From: Suillus spraguei
Lineage: Eukaryota; Basidiomycota; Agaricomycetes; Boletales; Suillaceae
Assembly: GCA_016800925.1 (NCBI GenBank)
Contig: JABCPU010000107.1
Coordinates: 62,001 to 126,000, forward strand
Length of the DNA: 64,000 nt
Direction of reading: 5' to 3'
The first letter of the stretch is position 1. Every line of letters starts with the position of its first letter. Both the position numbers and the translations under genes were made by a program. Positions 35,307 to 48,600 of this stretch are shown here, piece by piece. The notes beneath the pieces are model-generated. The model had not been told where the DNA came from. It ran no database searches and worked only from the letters and a program-made list of their open reading frames with translations.

Positions 35307-36395
35307 TGCTTTCGGAAGAGGTCGGTGGTCGACAAACTTGAAGGGGGTGGATAGCCGAGGAAGTGAGTGTATCGAGCGCTGCTCGGAGTCGGCTCAAGAA
35401 ACAGTTGTTGGTGTGTTTAAATAAAGCGAATGGAAGCGTACAAAGAGTGCAGAAGGATGAGACCAGCTCAGAGTATTGAATGAAAGAAAGTCGGTGGAAG
35501 GATGACTTGAACTCGGAAGCTAGTGATACAGAGACGAAGACTTTATAAGACACAAATACACTGAGAAGAAGTTTTAACAGTGCGACTTTGCACTGCTAGG
35601 TACTTGCTGCATGTGGGTCTCTAAGGCAATCGACTATTGACTATTTTTGTAGGGGCGCACATTGTTCGGGTATTACATAAAAGCATGGGTAAATTTGGAA
35701 ACTCAACATCTCTTCAGACGAGGAAATTGGCAAGTTCATTGTATTATCGCTTATTACGATATTTAATTAAGAGGGAAAGGGACCCGTCGTCGGGAGTCGA
35801 CGACCAAGCTCAAACTCAACGAGTACTACAAAGGTATCTCTGCCTAACGAATTGACAGAAAACTTTATGGGAAACAGGTTGTCAATGATAGTATCTGTGG
35901 TGATATTCTGGGATACAGGATTGACGGAGTGATTGGCATGCGGCGGCGGCCTGATGTACCGTACTGTATTGTGAAGGTTCTGTTCTTCCGGTCGCACCAT
36001 GTACCGACGGATAGCCTGCAGTTGCCGTGTTGACCGGCAGGAGGCAGTATCAGGATCAAATTATCTTTAGGATGTCTTCATCTACTCACCTGGAGGCGGT
36101 TATCAAGCTAGAGTGCCTGAGACAAACATGGAGCTATGATGTACTGCGGCGCCCGCCACTCCATCAGTTACCTATTCGTGACCATCAAAGTTTAGCTGTA
36201 CTTCTTGAATCCCTGAGATAAAAAGCATTCTGGAACGTGAGCATCCCCGACTATCATCATCAGAAGGTCTGTCGACAATTGCTTGAATACTAGTGGTTAC
36301 TGTACCAGTCGTTAATGCGAGTAGAGCCACTTCAACGCTACCGTCAACAAAGACAAAGCAAAAATTCTCACGATCTAGCTTAGCATCGATCGTCC
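35307..36395. other. intergenic, divergent promoters
   Basis: About 1.1 kb between the DUF7727-like gene (-) and the next plus-strand gene. Small open frames show no family signal. Confidence 0.4.
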
Positions 36396-39300
36396 ATGGC
36401 GTCGAAGAAAAAACCTGCAAAAGTACCACCTGTTCTTTCTACCTCAAGAGACCTCGTGCCAGTAGGGCCACAACATGTTCAAGCCTCAAAACACGGAGGC
36501 AAGCGAGATGAAAATGGTCTCAAACCTACTACTTCTCGAGCATTGGTCTTACGAAATGGTAAATTTGGAGCAAGAGGCACTGGGGAGGTGATGCTTTCAA
36601 GTAAAATGAGCGGCAGAGAAAAACTTGATTTGCTTGCAGGCAAGTTGTCTATCTTGCCGATTGGCGAGCGATCGGCTCATTCGGAGTACGATGGCAGAGG
36701 ACCTTGTCAATGAGCATGCACGAACTGCTGTAATGTCACCTCTGAAAGTGGCAAAATGTATCAAGATCGCAGACTCTCAGTTCAATGGTACGCAGTCGCA
36801 CGCCTAAGTTATACCTTCGTCTTATATAGCTTAGCATATTTGGATGATATCACTAACTTGCAAGACCCGGAATCTTTCCATCGTAAGATCACCGAGGAAC
36901 TCAACGCTCGTACACCATATGGAACGACGAAGAATGGCAGGGAGGTACGATCAGATCCCTCCTATGTGGCGTCCATCATCGCAATTAGGTACGTCGTTTG
37001 ACGTTCCATTTTTAAACGGCTTGATCATCATATGTCGGCTATGTAGGATTCACAATACCTATATGGTCGCTTCAGCATGGAAGATCGTACTTGACTCGTT
37101 GCGGGCGCTTGAAAAGTCTGGCCTTAATGATGCAACGGCTCACATCCAGCTCCAAAAGGATCAGGGTTTACTATCTCGTTATCTTATCGTTTGTGATTTG
37201 GTCTCTAACCTAGTTGATCTTGGTCAAAAGAAATTTTCTGTGCTTGCCACCACTACGCGTACGGCAGCATCTTGTCAAGTTTGTGTGTCACATGCTCTAA
37301 CTATGCGACAGCCCATTATGCTCGTTACTTCAAGGCGGTTGAGAACACCGATCCTGGTGAACCCGAAATAGCCTTTGACTGGGCTGGTCTCAAGGATGCA
37401 TGCAAGTCATTCTTAGACTCTATCATCATTGAGCTATGCTTCCCAAAGCAGCCCTATCCGAAGAGGATTTTATACCACATCCTTCACGATGCGGTTGATG
37501 AGTCTCCGAGAGAAGCAAAACGTTTTCCACAGACTATGTGGGATGCCGTCGGTGAATTATCTGTATGTTGCAGAGCTCCAGGTCTTCCATGGGGTCTCCC
37601 TAGCTGACCACCGGCATCCGTAGGTCGTGTTAGAACTTCAGGAGCTTCTCGATAGTCCTTTATTAGGACCGCAGGGTGAGAAGATGAAGCAGACACCTCG
37701 CAAGATGCCCGAGCAGTATGAGCAATGGCTTGACGCGCAGATATTTTCCCAGCAAGCATCGAATAACTACGCCAATTTCAAGGACCTCGTTTTCCCGCTC
37801 AGCCGCACTGAAGACCGGACAGTCCTCAAAGACATGTGGAAACACGTCGACGTGGTACGTTCTGCAGTAATCTTCTCGTCAGTTCCGTTACCCTAACATT
37901 ATAAATTCTAGAATTACAACAGTGTCTCTAATATGTCAATAGATACTCTTTGGCAGCTTGATGAAGCCCTCCGCCGTACACCTCAATGGAGTGCATTCTA
38001 TGTTCCTCACTTTGCGGATCAGGATTCGGATTCAGACGATGGCGGTAATTTGGGTCTGATCCAAGTCAAGAGCAAAGGCGGAAAGAAAGGCGGTGGACAC
38101 AAGCGACCATCGAAGAAGATGCTCGCCATTACCGACGGCCGTGGAGATGACGATAGTGGTGACTCCATGCCTGAGCTCCAGTCCGTCTCTGACTCTGACG
38201 AAAGTGACGATGACATGATGGACTCTGACCAGAACTTTGGGGATGAAGATGATGACAGTGATGAGTACGAGACGGAATCTGAATATGACTCCGATGAGGA
38301 TGAACAATATCGCAATATGTTGCGAGAGGCTATGGACACAGCGATGGCCATCCCCGAATTTTTCGATGCGAATACTGAAGTGCCCGAGTTCGAAGCGATA
38401 GCTGAGGAGAGGAAAGGAAATCCGTTCTTAAAGCTCCTTGGCTCGTTAAGAGGTCGAGTTAACAGCTCTTATGGTTATCATTCACTTATAATGGTTGCGG
38501 AACACAGGACGCATGTTCTCATCAAGCGCGAAGCTCAGTTCTGAGAAGCGCGGTGAACCTCGCAAGAGCATTTTCACTGCCAAGGCTACCCCAAAGCCCA
38601 AGCCAGCTCCGGCCCTTAAGATCGATTTGTCCGGTGTTCCAGAGGATGAGCTACCTCCACTGCGACCCCTTCCGACTCCTCGGAAGAAACGAGTGCCTAG
38701 GTACCTGGGGGCTAAGCCGCCACATGCTGCCGGTTTGTGTTCCTTAGTACTTCCCCGTGCATCCAGGCCTAATTTATTCCTATGCAGGAGTCTCTTCTCC
38801 ACAACCTAAAGATACTCGCACGACAGTCGAAGAAGTCGAAGATGAGGATGATGCTGATGCTGATACTGCCTCTGCTAGCAAGAAGAAAAAGAAAAGAAAG
38901 CCAAAGAAGAAGAAAACCGACTCGGATCTGCCTATCCTCCCGGAAGATGTCCCCGCATCTCCTGTGTCACCTGCAACCCGCTTCGCGTCTCCCCCCTCTA
39001 GCCCCTCAAAGGCAAGCCCTGCAAGGAGGGCCAGCTTAAACAGCTCGGCGACAACACTTCTCAACAACGTCTCGACTGCTTCGTTGCCGCTGACAGAACA
39101 AACTACGGCTCACTCTGGTCATTCTTTCCTACAGGATATTCCTCAGAAGGAGAAGATTAAATCTCGTCCTGATCATGCGTCCATGTTCAACCGCGGGTTT
39201 TTGACCAAGGGGAAGGACAAACCCAAGGATAAGGAGGAAAACAAGGATAATGTGAACAACAAACACACGTGGTTTTCAAAACTGGGTAAGAAGACGACTG

Positions 39301-39751
39301 GGTACATGCATCAGCTGCTTCGCGCTGGGGACGACGAGAGACGGGGAGCAATGAAGTGGGAGAGCTTCCTCAAGGTGCTTCGTTTTTGCTTTGGTATCGA
39401 CTTAGGGGATATTCATGCGTGTCCACAGGTTATGCGTGACATGGGCTTTTCATATGATCCCAGTACCGCTGGATCGTCTGTGCGATTCGATCCGCCTCAC
39501 GATGGGGACAGGGTAAGTTCCTTAGTATTTCAGGAATTCTACCACGATGCTGAGCTTTCTACACAGTCCATCACATTCCACAAGCGTATGTACAGCCTCA
39601 TCGACTTAACTCTCTTTAATCTTCGTTTTTTATAGCTCACCCAGATCCCACTCTGTATCCTGTGAAGATCAAGGAATTCGGCAAAAAGTTAAAAGACTAC
39701 TATGGATGGGATGAGGAAGATTTCTTGAAGCGGGCTGCTGCTGCTGCGTAA
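36396..39751 (+). CDS. large acidic protein with C-terminal HicA-like domain, function unknown
   Basis: ATG at 36396 (MASKKKPAKVPPVLSTSRDL), TAA at 39749-39751. An 87-nt GTACGA...CGCAG intron (36686-36772) keeps one frame; without it the frame breaks (see findings). The N-terminal half is helical and unassigned (YTFVLYSLAYLDDITNLQDP; HNTYMVASAWKIVLDSLRAL; IIIELCFPKQPYPKRILYHI). The middle is an acidic Asp/Ser/Glu-rich linker, then Lys-rich (KKKKKRKPKKKK) and Pro/Ser-rich low-complexity DNA. The C-terminal 100 residues (KWESFLKVLRFCFGIDLGD...; VMRDMGFSYDPSTAGSSVRF; SITFHKPHPDPTLYPVKIKE; LKDYYGWDEEDF) resemble HicA, a small dsRBD-like fold that in bacteria is an RNA-cleaving toxin needing a histidine. 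This family occurs in many fungi, where RNA binding is a reasonable guess only. Confidence 0.7.
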
Positions 39752-39994
39752 TTGCTTTTTGATTGTTTTGCTCAAATCATCTTTGTGCTTTGTCTATTGT
39801 TCTGGTAGCGATATGTTCCGTTATGATACATGATGTAATGTATAGAATGCGTAGAATGTTTGTAGGTGCTAGGTTTTGGAAATGAACTGTTCATCTCACC
39901 CATCATGAACAGCTGTTTGGGATATGATCAACTTATATGAGAGGTGGCCCTATGATCTTGATTGCGGCTTGCTCGGGCTGGAGCACAATTAGAA

Positions 39995-40827
39995 CTAGTC
40001 AGGCACAAGGTTCTTGCACTCACGGCGGCCGGTTTCGATTGCATTAAGCATGCCTTGTCGCCAGTTCTCAGCAAGCGCCTTGGACATGACAGGGTCGCGG
40101 TTCCGCAAGGACGCACCGCCATCTCGAAGAGAGAACCATAAGAATCGGATTAAGTTCTCGCAGAGGATAATGATTTGAGCGGTATCGGTGCCTCGGCGCT
40201 CATTGACACATGCAACGGTCTCCTCGCTGGCCTCGTTTATCTCTTTCAAGCGTGCAATGAAACTTGCTCGAGTTTCAACACCCCCTCCATGCATCTGTGG
40301 GATTTCAGACGTACTGAGGACACCGACGGAGAATACTCACTCGGAATAACTGTGAAGCGCTCGGAGGATTTGGCCGACGCTCAATTTCGATCACAAAGCT
40401 GTTACACTACATTTAGCCGGAGTCATATATGATCGATCTGATCAACTAACCAGTGCGTAGCAAGTCGGTCCGGCGGACTGTTTGCAAGATCCATTGCCCA
40501 TATCGCCCAGTTGTGCAGTTCGTCCCTCCAGTTATTGATCCACCTAGAAAGGGCTGTATTTAGAGCGTTGCTGGCGGGGTCACTTGCTAGGCTCTCGCGT
40601 AAATTCGGGTTGCATCGTAGTTTGTGGGTTTTCCACGACGCAACCTGACATTCCTTCGAGCAGTAACGTACCAGTCTAGGCTAGAATTAGCTAATAATCA
40701 CAGCGAGGAGCGGCCCCTCCGCGAGTTCTACTTACCGGCAGCGACCGCATGTCTTGACTTTGTCGCGACCGACGTCGGTGTTGCAGTACATACACCGTCC
40801 TTTGAAATCTTTATCTTCTGGAGGCAT
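39995..40827 (-). CDS. MYND zinc-finger protein
   Basis: Four exons on the minus strand, ATG at 40827, stop at 39995. The first two exons join to a complete MYND finger: CMYCNTDVGRDKVKTCGRCR + LVRYCSKECQ, then VASWKTHKLRC, with the full C-x2-C...C-x2-C...YC-x3-C...H-x3-C pattern. The rest is helical (RWINNWRDELHNWAIWAMDL; HCFVIEIERRPNPPSASQLF; ASFIARLKEINEASEETVAC) and ends CKNLVPD. MYND domains mediate protein-protein contacts, often with proline-rich partners in transcription control. Many fungi, Agaricomycetes especially, have large MYND families of unknown role. No other catalytic domain such as SET is visible. Confidence 0.75.
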
Positions 40828-40983
40828 TGCAACTACCACAGAAGAGAAGAGCAGAGCGCTTGTGGGCAGCCGCTAGTGGAATTTAGTGTCACACATGTGT
40901 TGATTACCTAATCGATCCAATGTAATACTACTAAACACTTAACCACGAATGGGCAGATAATAACTCTGGCTCACCGTTAAACG

Positions 40984-43013
40984 ATGGCGGTGAAGCCTCC
41001 ACCTGCACGACCGCACATTGGCCTGCACTCATCATTTAATGCAAGATCTAATGCAGACTGGGGAGAAGATGATGTTTGGGATAGTGGATCAGATTCTGAA
41101 TCGCCTCGTCAGTCCACAATCTCAAATTCGTGGCGGCTCCCGCCTTCCCCATCATATAGACGCCAGACGTCTCCGATGACAGCACCAAAACCAGTCCCTA
41201 GAGCTTCTAGCAACTCTTCTTTATCCAACGTCTCATTCTCCTATACTCATCTCAGTGCGCCAAGTCCAGGCTCTTACCCTTCGAATACCGATACCGCTCA
41301 ACCTGCGAAGGGCGGATGGACAATGGTTAGAAAATCTGGCACTTCACAAGACGCTTTAGGTGCCAAGTTACCCAAAGATATTGATTCAAATGGCGATGCA
41401 GACGTCGACAGTGACATGGTCGTGGGGGATTTCGAGCCTGAAGTGGAGCAGGCTGCTGGCACTGGCACCAAAGCTAAACTAGACCAAGGCTCTATCAAAT
41501 CTGACGTTATCGAGCTTATGAACGGTATTAAATTCTATTAAATTTCTTTCCGCATCTAATCAGACTTCTAGATCCATTTCACAGGTTTCTACATTCTTCT
41601 CAACCACCGCCAGAACCAAGGTTTAATCATAGGATGGGTCATTCCCCACGTTCGAGTGATGCTGAGAAACTCCTACGAGAGAACTCAATTCGCACAAACC
41701 GACGGATCAAATTCATCGATTGTCTTAGCAAAGATGATGTTAATATCAGTGCGTGCTCTTGTAGACCTTCACTGATCATGCACCTAAAGTTTCATGAAAA
41801 GGCGAACTCCGTAAATTAGCTTGGGCGGGTACCCCAAACGACCTGAGAGCTGCTGTATGGCCGATTCTTCTCGTACGTTATATTTCCTGTATCTCCTTAC
41901 CTTCTAATGCCGATCCCTAGGGTTACCTCCCCCTGCCATCAAATCTTCGGGCTTCCACTCTTACACGAAAGAGAGGAGAATACTCATCACTGGTCGAACT
42001 GGCGTTCGCTCGGGATCGCCAAGGGCTCGACCAACAAATATGGCATCAGATCGAGATCGATGTACCACGGACGAGACCTGGTGTACGTTTATGGATGCAG
42101 GCATCCACTCAACGCGTAGGTAGTCGCAATTTTATTCCAGCGGATGTTAATACCTCTGCTGCAAGTAGAGTCTGGAAAGAATTCTTTATGTCTGGGCGAT
42201 ACGACACCCCGCAAGTGGATACGTTCAGGGCATCAATGACCTCGTTACCCCGTTCTTCCAGGTTTTCCTCTCCGCTTACATTGGTATGACAATGTTATTT
42301 CATGGCTACGTGTAACACTTAGACTACTTGCAGATTCAGACCCGGAAGAATTTGATACCTCTCTGCTCCCGTCGGCTGTCCTGAGTGCTGTCGAGGCGGA
42401 TTCGTTTTGGTGTTTGTCACGTTTGTTGGACGGCATACAGGATAACTACATCTCAGCACAACCTGGCATTCAGCGAAGTGTCAAGCGCATGGCCGAGCTT
42501 GTTGCACGTATTGATGGTTGGTTCTTTTCTACCTGCACACAATGGCTGCTGATGATCGAGCAGCCCCCCTGTATGCACACCTCGAGTCCCAAAATGTTGA
42601 ATTCATGCAGTTCGCTTTCCGCTGGATGAACTGTCTTCTAATGCGAGAAATCAGTGTGAGAAATACGATTCGCATGTGGGACACGTATCTGGTAAGCCGG
42701 TTACACTTGTAGAAATGTTTGTTATTAATCGTATACTCCAGGCTGAAGGGGCGGATGCATTCTCTCAATTCCACCTTTATGTATGCTCTGCATTCCTCGT
42801 CAAATGGAGTGAAAAGCTCCGACAAATGGACTTCCAGGTACATCCACATTTGTCTTCTACTGCATAACTTACGTGTGTTAGGGTATCATCATGTTCCTGC
42901 AATCCCTCCCGACGCAGGACTGGGGAGACCACGAGATTGAGATGCTTCTCAGCGAGGCTTTCGTGCTCAATTCCATATGGCACAACGCCCAGAGTCATTT
43001 TAATGCTAAATAG
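40984..43013 (+). CDS. GYP1: Rab GTPase-activating protein GYP1 (TBC domain)
   Basis: ATG at 40984 (MAVKPPPARPHIGLHSSFNA), TAG at 43011-43013, about eight exons with closing phases. A disordered Ser/Pro-rich N-terminus precedes a TBC domain: LAWAGTPNDLRAAVWPILL + GYLPLPSNLRASTLTRKREE, the Arg-finger segment WHQIEIDVPRTRP, ILYVWAIRHPASGYVQGIND with the Gln finger (YVQG), FDTSLLPSAVLSAVEADSFW, FRWMNCLLMREISVRNTIRM, and GIIMFLQSLPTQDWGDHEIE. Gyp1 stimulates GTP hydrolysis by Golgi Rabs (Ypt1/Rab1 class) and limits their activity; TBC1D22 is the animal counterpart. Both catalytic fingers are present, so activity is expected. The gene ends SIWHNAQSHFNAK. Confidence 0.9.
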
Positions 43014-43248
43014 CTATCTTATCCATACTCAACGGCGCAGCGTATGTGTAAGATATGGTCTGAGGTAGAATCTATGATGCAAAGGGCGAAGCTGCCCGAG
43101 TCTTCAACAACTTGGAAAGATGCATGCAACTATGCTAGATGATGCGATGAGTAAAGAATACGGAAACGTGCAGTGTATAGGCGGATATATACGAAGGGAG
43201 CATGTAACATTAAACACGGACAACATTAGTTATGAAATTACAAACCCC

Positions 43249-45470
43249 TCAATTCGACTCCTTGACAGCTGCTACATCGCGATCCAAAGCATTCTTAAGC
43301 TCCTGAGCTTGCTCAGGCGTTTTCACACGGATTCGGAAGGATGCCGGAACACCTTCATCATGCCCGACAAAGGATACCATTGTCTTCATCAGTGTTGGGG
43401 TTAGCGACACAAACAACCTGAAGTTCTAATGGCACACGTGGATAAGCTACTGGAGTTGAATACGGAATGGTGAAGACTGACAATGATGATTCTCCCAGTG
43501 GCACTATTTCGCATCAGTGCGCGTCGCGCACCTGTCTCCTTATGTTTCTTCAAACGGAACATACCTATTAAAAGTCAGCAAGATTGCGGATGATACTAAA
43601 ACAATGAAATACTGACCAACACCCAGGTCCTTCCACTCGGACTTGTCAGAAGTCTTCGAAAGCTTGAAGACTTTGGCCTTGACAGTATACGTCGTCTCTT
43701 CATCTTCTTCACCCTCGCCCTCACCATCGTGATTGCTAGTCGGCAGCAACTTTGCATCGTCTTGCATGCCCTCGTCGCCGGCAGCAGGTTGTGACCCTGA
43801 TCGACTGGCGGTGTCCATTGGCGGAGAAATAGACTTGGTTGGTGGAGCACCAAAACTGAATTCCGTTGGGGCACTTGATGAAGAGGCAGAAGCCCCATCC
43901 GCAGGCTTCGCGACGCCGAATCCAAACCCTACTGGATTGCCAATACTCCCTCCTCCCGTCTTCCCAAACGTAAATCCGTTTCCTTTCGGTGGCGAGCCTC
44001 CGCCAAACGTGCCGAAGGCACTGGTAGGTTTGTCAGTGGTAGCAGACGCGAAAGCGTTGGTAGATGGGGTGAAGGAGGAGGTGCCACCAAATAAACTAGT
44101 GCCTCCGGTTTTAGTTTCTTCGTTTCCTATATCGGTTTTAGCGGAGACTTTGTTGAATAGGTCTGATGACCCTGGGGTGAAGAAGGAGGGTGTCTTTGAG
44201 TCAGTACTGTTACCAAATAATGAGGTCGTGGTGCCGAATGCCGATGTTGGCTTTAAGTCGGAGAACGCGGATGATACTGCTTTGGATGACGCGAAGAAGT
44301 TGGGGATGCCTGAACTAGAGCCAAATGCGGATGAGGAGGATTTTGAATCATCTTGGTCTTTGCTGGGTGTAGGTGCGGCTGATGGTGCAAATGAAAACGA
44401 ACTCGGACTTGGTGAGCTGGGATCATCAGATTTAGTCCCAAATGAAAAGGCCGATTTTGGAGCTTCTGAGGTACCAAAGGGAGATGATGTGGAAGTATCT
44501 TCAGTCGTTTTGACACCCAAACCGAAAGTCGGTGTCGGCTTCGTGCTGGAAGACGATGTAGAGAAGGGGAAAGCACTTTTGGGTGCTGAGCTCTTATCCG
44601 TTCCATTCGTGGATGACGTAGGTAATGACGTGGAACCAAAGCTACCGAATCCAGAGAACCCTTTTGGCACGGGAAATCCGGTCGCTGGTGGCGCAGCCTT
44701 CTCGGGCGGAGGAGGGCCAGAAGCTGATGCCTTCTGGCTAGTGGCTTTGGATGAGTTATCAAGATCTGTTTGGACCGTAGTCCGCAGATTCTTATAACTC
44801 TCAAGAAGGCCTGCAATGTCAATAAAGGGATCCTGGTCTACAGCTTTTTGGATCGCTGACAAAAATGAGACATTAAGACCACGAATAGACTTGTAATAAT
44901 TCAGTTCTGGCTTGTAATCTTCATCTGAAGTACTCGGGGAAGCATTGTCGGGACTAGCAGTTTGTACAACCGATGCAAAACCCTTTGTAGCAGCAGGCGC
45001 AGAGGCTGCAACGTTTGAGGTCGCAAATGCAGTGACGGCTGGAGGGGTGAATGAGAAAGGATTTGGTCCAGACCCTGAGCCAAACCCTGAGAAACCACCA
45101 AATTTTGGGGAAGCAGGGGGTTCCTGAATGAATGGACTTTTATTAGAAAGATTTGCAAGGCGTCGACTAAATGCTCACCGAATCCACGGGTGGAAGGGGT
45201 GCACCGGCGAAAGACAAAGCTTTATTTGAAGCCACGGCTCGCTTGGGCAAACCACGTATTCTAGGTGATAGAATAAGTGTTGCTCACCAGAGTCAGTGGA
45301 TACTCACTGTCGCTTTGTGAGGACAGACTCGTCTGCCTTTTGGAAACCCTTACCAGGGTCTTCGACTTCCTACTCGCGTCAATGACCAATCAAGATAACA
45401 GGCAAAAATATCATACCTCTATGTCGTCACCGTCGTCTTTGCTGATTTGCCTCTCTGCGCCTCTCTTCAT
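43249..45470 (-). CDS. NUP2: nucleoporin NUP2/NUP50 family, FG repeats and Ran-binding domain
   Basis: Minus-strand gene from MKRGAERQISKDDGDDIE (ATG at 45470) to DRDVAAVKESN, stop at 43249. The basic N-terminus (MKRGAE..., RGLPKRAVASNK) matches the importin-alpha-binding start of Nup50/Nup2. A long region rich in FG, GFG, LFG and SFG motifs follows (FGSFGSTS, SLFGNS, SLFGGTS, GFGFGVAKP). The C-terminus is a RanBP1-type domain: YTVKAKVFKLSKTSDKSEWK, DLGVG + FRLKKHKETGARRALMRNSA, TGRIIINFRL, VSFVGHDEGVPASFRIRVKT. The protein sits on the nuclear side of the pore and helps release importin cargo and recycle importin alpha with RanGTP. Intron ends are GT-AG. A 354-codon open frame on the opposite strand is a composition shadow. 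Confidence 0.9.
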
Positions 45471-45659
45471 GGTGGACAAAGCACGAACAGACTGACCCAA
45501 GCCCTTCAGATTAATTATTACTGTTCAAAGTGAAATATTAGGTAATCAGACAGATTGTCGGAGTTGTTGGGGTCATGGTGCTTAACTCAAAGATACGCTA
45601 TTCCTTTCTATCAACCCTCGCTGCAACTGCTCCATGAGCACGCTTTTCGTTTGTCAGTG

Positions 45660-48600
45660 ATGTCAACGACAGCCATAACGGCCATGGACTCTCGTTCTTC
45701 GTCGCCAACCACACCTGAATCTTCCGACGGTCATCACCCTGTCACTCTTCACCATGACCATAACCTATCAGCCTGGTATAACTCAATTCGTCCAAGGAAG
45801 ACCTTTTCTGAGATTGGCATCTGGGACAATGAGTCTATGCGTAATGTTATGAACAAATCTGACAACGAGAGGATGCTCCAGCTTGACGACCTTATAGATG
45901 AGCATGCCTATGAAGAGTATGTCCTGAAAAGGTTATCTTGTCCGATAGTTATCGTTGACGTGGCGTTTAGCTCGGCGTGTTCTGCTCCAGAATCTTCCCC
46001 CGTTCTTCCTCAAGTCACTCCAGATTGTTTGAAACCGGATGTAATCCGCCCGACAGGCGACAGCTGTGTATCTACTGCGCAAGCTCCTTTACCCGAGTCC
46101 GACTATTTTGTTCCTTCCCATATGCAGATACAATGTTCACCTGCAATCCCTCCCCCTACTATACATCCACACAAAAGGGATCCATCTACCGCTCCGCATC
46201 GAGTCGTTTTTCCTCCACGAGAATCCTGCTATAAGTGCGTCTGTCTTTTGTTCTAGTGTTTAGCTTTTCATGTTCTAATTCGTGAAGCCTTCCTATCATC
46301 ACCCCCAATATCCCTGAACATGGCACAAAGTCTCGTGTAGAGACCCAAGTGCGCGTCACTCTGGACTTGGGACATGCTAGCTCATCGTCAGGGGAACCAT
46401 ACTTGTATGATAGGGTCGGTTCATGGAAATGGCTGAAACTTCCATCAGGGACTTTTACCAAGAAACGCACTCGTCGGGAAGGGAAGATAGGTACTGAGAA
46501 TACTTCTGTCATCGGCACCAACTCATCATTAATCAGACCCTTCTCCCTTGGACATGTTACACCTTACCACGACTGTGACGTGTGCTACATCACCTCATAA
46601 TCTCGTGCTAAGCTGTGGAAGCTGTAGAAACCGAGAGGTTGGTACCTTTCTATCACCACCAAAACTCCGTGCTAACTTTGTTTTCCCTTTTAGGCCAAGC
46701 GTGTGGCTAGGAAAATCGCGGCTCGTGTCAGACCTGCTAGATCTGGCTCAAATACTCCAGAAGATGGCAATGAGCAACCCAGAGGCAACAAGGAAGACAC
46801 GACTAGCATCATTCAGTTCAACTGCCCCGAAGTTCTTGACTTCGAAACAGGGTCAGTCGTGCTTCCCGTCCGCATCACGTGCTACTGCAGACATCACCGC
46901 GAAAAAGTGGGGTTTCTTGTCCATTTCACGATGATGGATCATAACGGACGCATTGTTGGATCGGGAACGACTCCTCCGATTATGATTACGGATGACCACA
47001 AGTCGACGACCAAGTCGAATTCTGTGTTCAATCCCCTCACTGAAACCGAAGTTGACTTGTCCCAGATCGTACCGAGCAGGGAATTGGCGGACAAACGTGC
47101 ACCCTCGAAACGGAAAGCAGCGAACGTGAAAAGTCAGCCAAAGAAGCGAGCAAAACCATATGATTCCACTAGTAGAAACAGCCCGGTGAAATTCGTGAGA
47201 GAGACCAGCTTTACATCTCAGCCTTCAACAGGACCTAGTTCCCGGTCTCCTACACCCTCTCGCCTTCTAGTACCCATGCCGTCTTGCTCATTATCTCAAA
47301 TTGAAAATGGCACCATCCCTTCCGCAGCTACGTTCGGTGTCAATGGGCTTCAACAGCCAGAAGATGCACAAGCTAATTTATTTGTCTCAAATTCAGTAAT
47401 ATCGCCAGTATCAAGCTCCATATCGTCGCCTCTCATTTCTCCTGTGTCGCCGCCCGTCACACAACATATGCCACAACCGACACCATTCCTTTTCTTCAAT
47501 CCTAGATCACCTCCTCTTGTTGCCCCACTCACTCTCCCGAAAATTCATCGTCTTATACCCGCTTCCGGTCCTACACATGGCGGTATTGAAGTAACTGTCC
47601 TTGGCGAGAATTTCCACCATGACCATGTTCTTCAACTTAGCTGCGTTTTTGGAGACGTTCCCGCAAGTTCTACACAACGTTGGAGTGACAACACTTTAGT
47701 CTGTGTCTTACCACCTCGAGCCTCTCCGGGTATTGTCGCTGTTTGGTTCGAGGGCTTCGAGAAGACAAACGACGCCTCTCTCCCTTCTCTCTTCACATAC
47801 ATTGATGAGTCAGACAGGGCCCTGTACGTCACACCGATAACGTTTTACCTTTTTCCCTGATGTATTTTATTTCCAGGATGGAACTAGCCCTACAGGTCGT
47901 CGGACTCAAAATGACAGGCAAGATCGAAGACGCAAAGAATGTCGCCCTCCGTATCGTCGGAAATGCAGGGAACGAAGACTCTCCAACATCCTCAGACGCC
48001 AATGACATGATGCACGTCGTTGCATCCTCATCTTATCGCGAAATACGACCACTGCTCTTCGTCCGGTCAGACGAAGGAGAAAATTTCGAGACCACGATCG
48101 TCAAGTTCCTTTCCATGATTGATGTATCCGTCGACAACCAATCCACTATCGCCATGAGTACTGCAGTTTCGCACTCTACGTCTAACGGACAAACACTTTT
48201 GCACCTCGCGTCGTTCTTGGGCTTTGCGGAGCTCACGAAATTCCTGATCATGCACGATATCGACGTGGACGCGCGTGATAGGAATGGTTATACGGCTCTT
48301 CATTTTGCTGTTTTGTCTCTATCTAAACCTTGTTTAGAGTTGCTGGTAGCGGCCGGAGCGGACTTGGAGATCGTGAATGGACTTGGGAAAACCCCAGAAG
48401 ATATTGCTCCCGAAGGCTTCTTTGAAGATATCGCTTCGCGGCGCTCGCCCAGCGTCGAAACAGAAAGTCAAAGTGACGATGATGGTGAGAGTCAGTGGGG
48501 TGACGTAGAGAGTGATGAGGGAGAAGTCATCATCGTCAAACGCCGACCAGTGCGTATTTTCCGTCGGCGCACACCAGACACCACGGAACAAACAGGCCCT

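Noticed and set aside
43733..44797. 354-codon open frame on the plus strand
   Set aside because: It lies exactly antisense to the FG-repeat exon of the NUP2-type gene. Its Pro/Val/Gly/Asn composition is the mirror of FG/Ser codons, and no start context or domain is seen.
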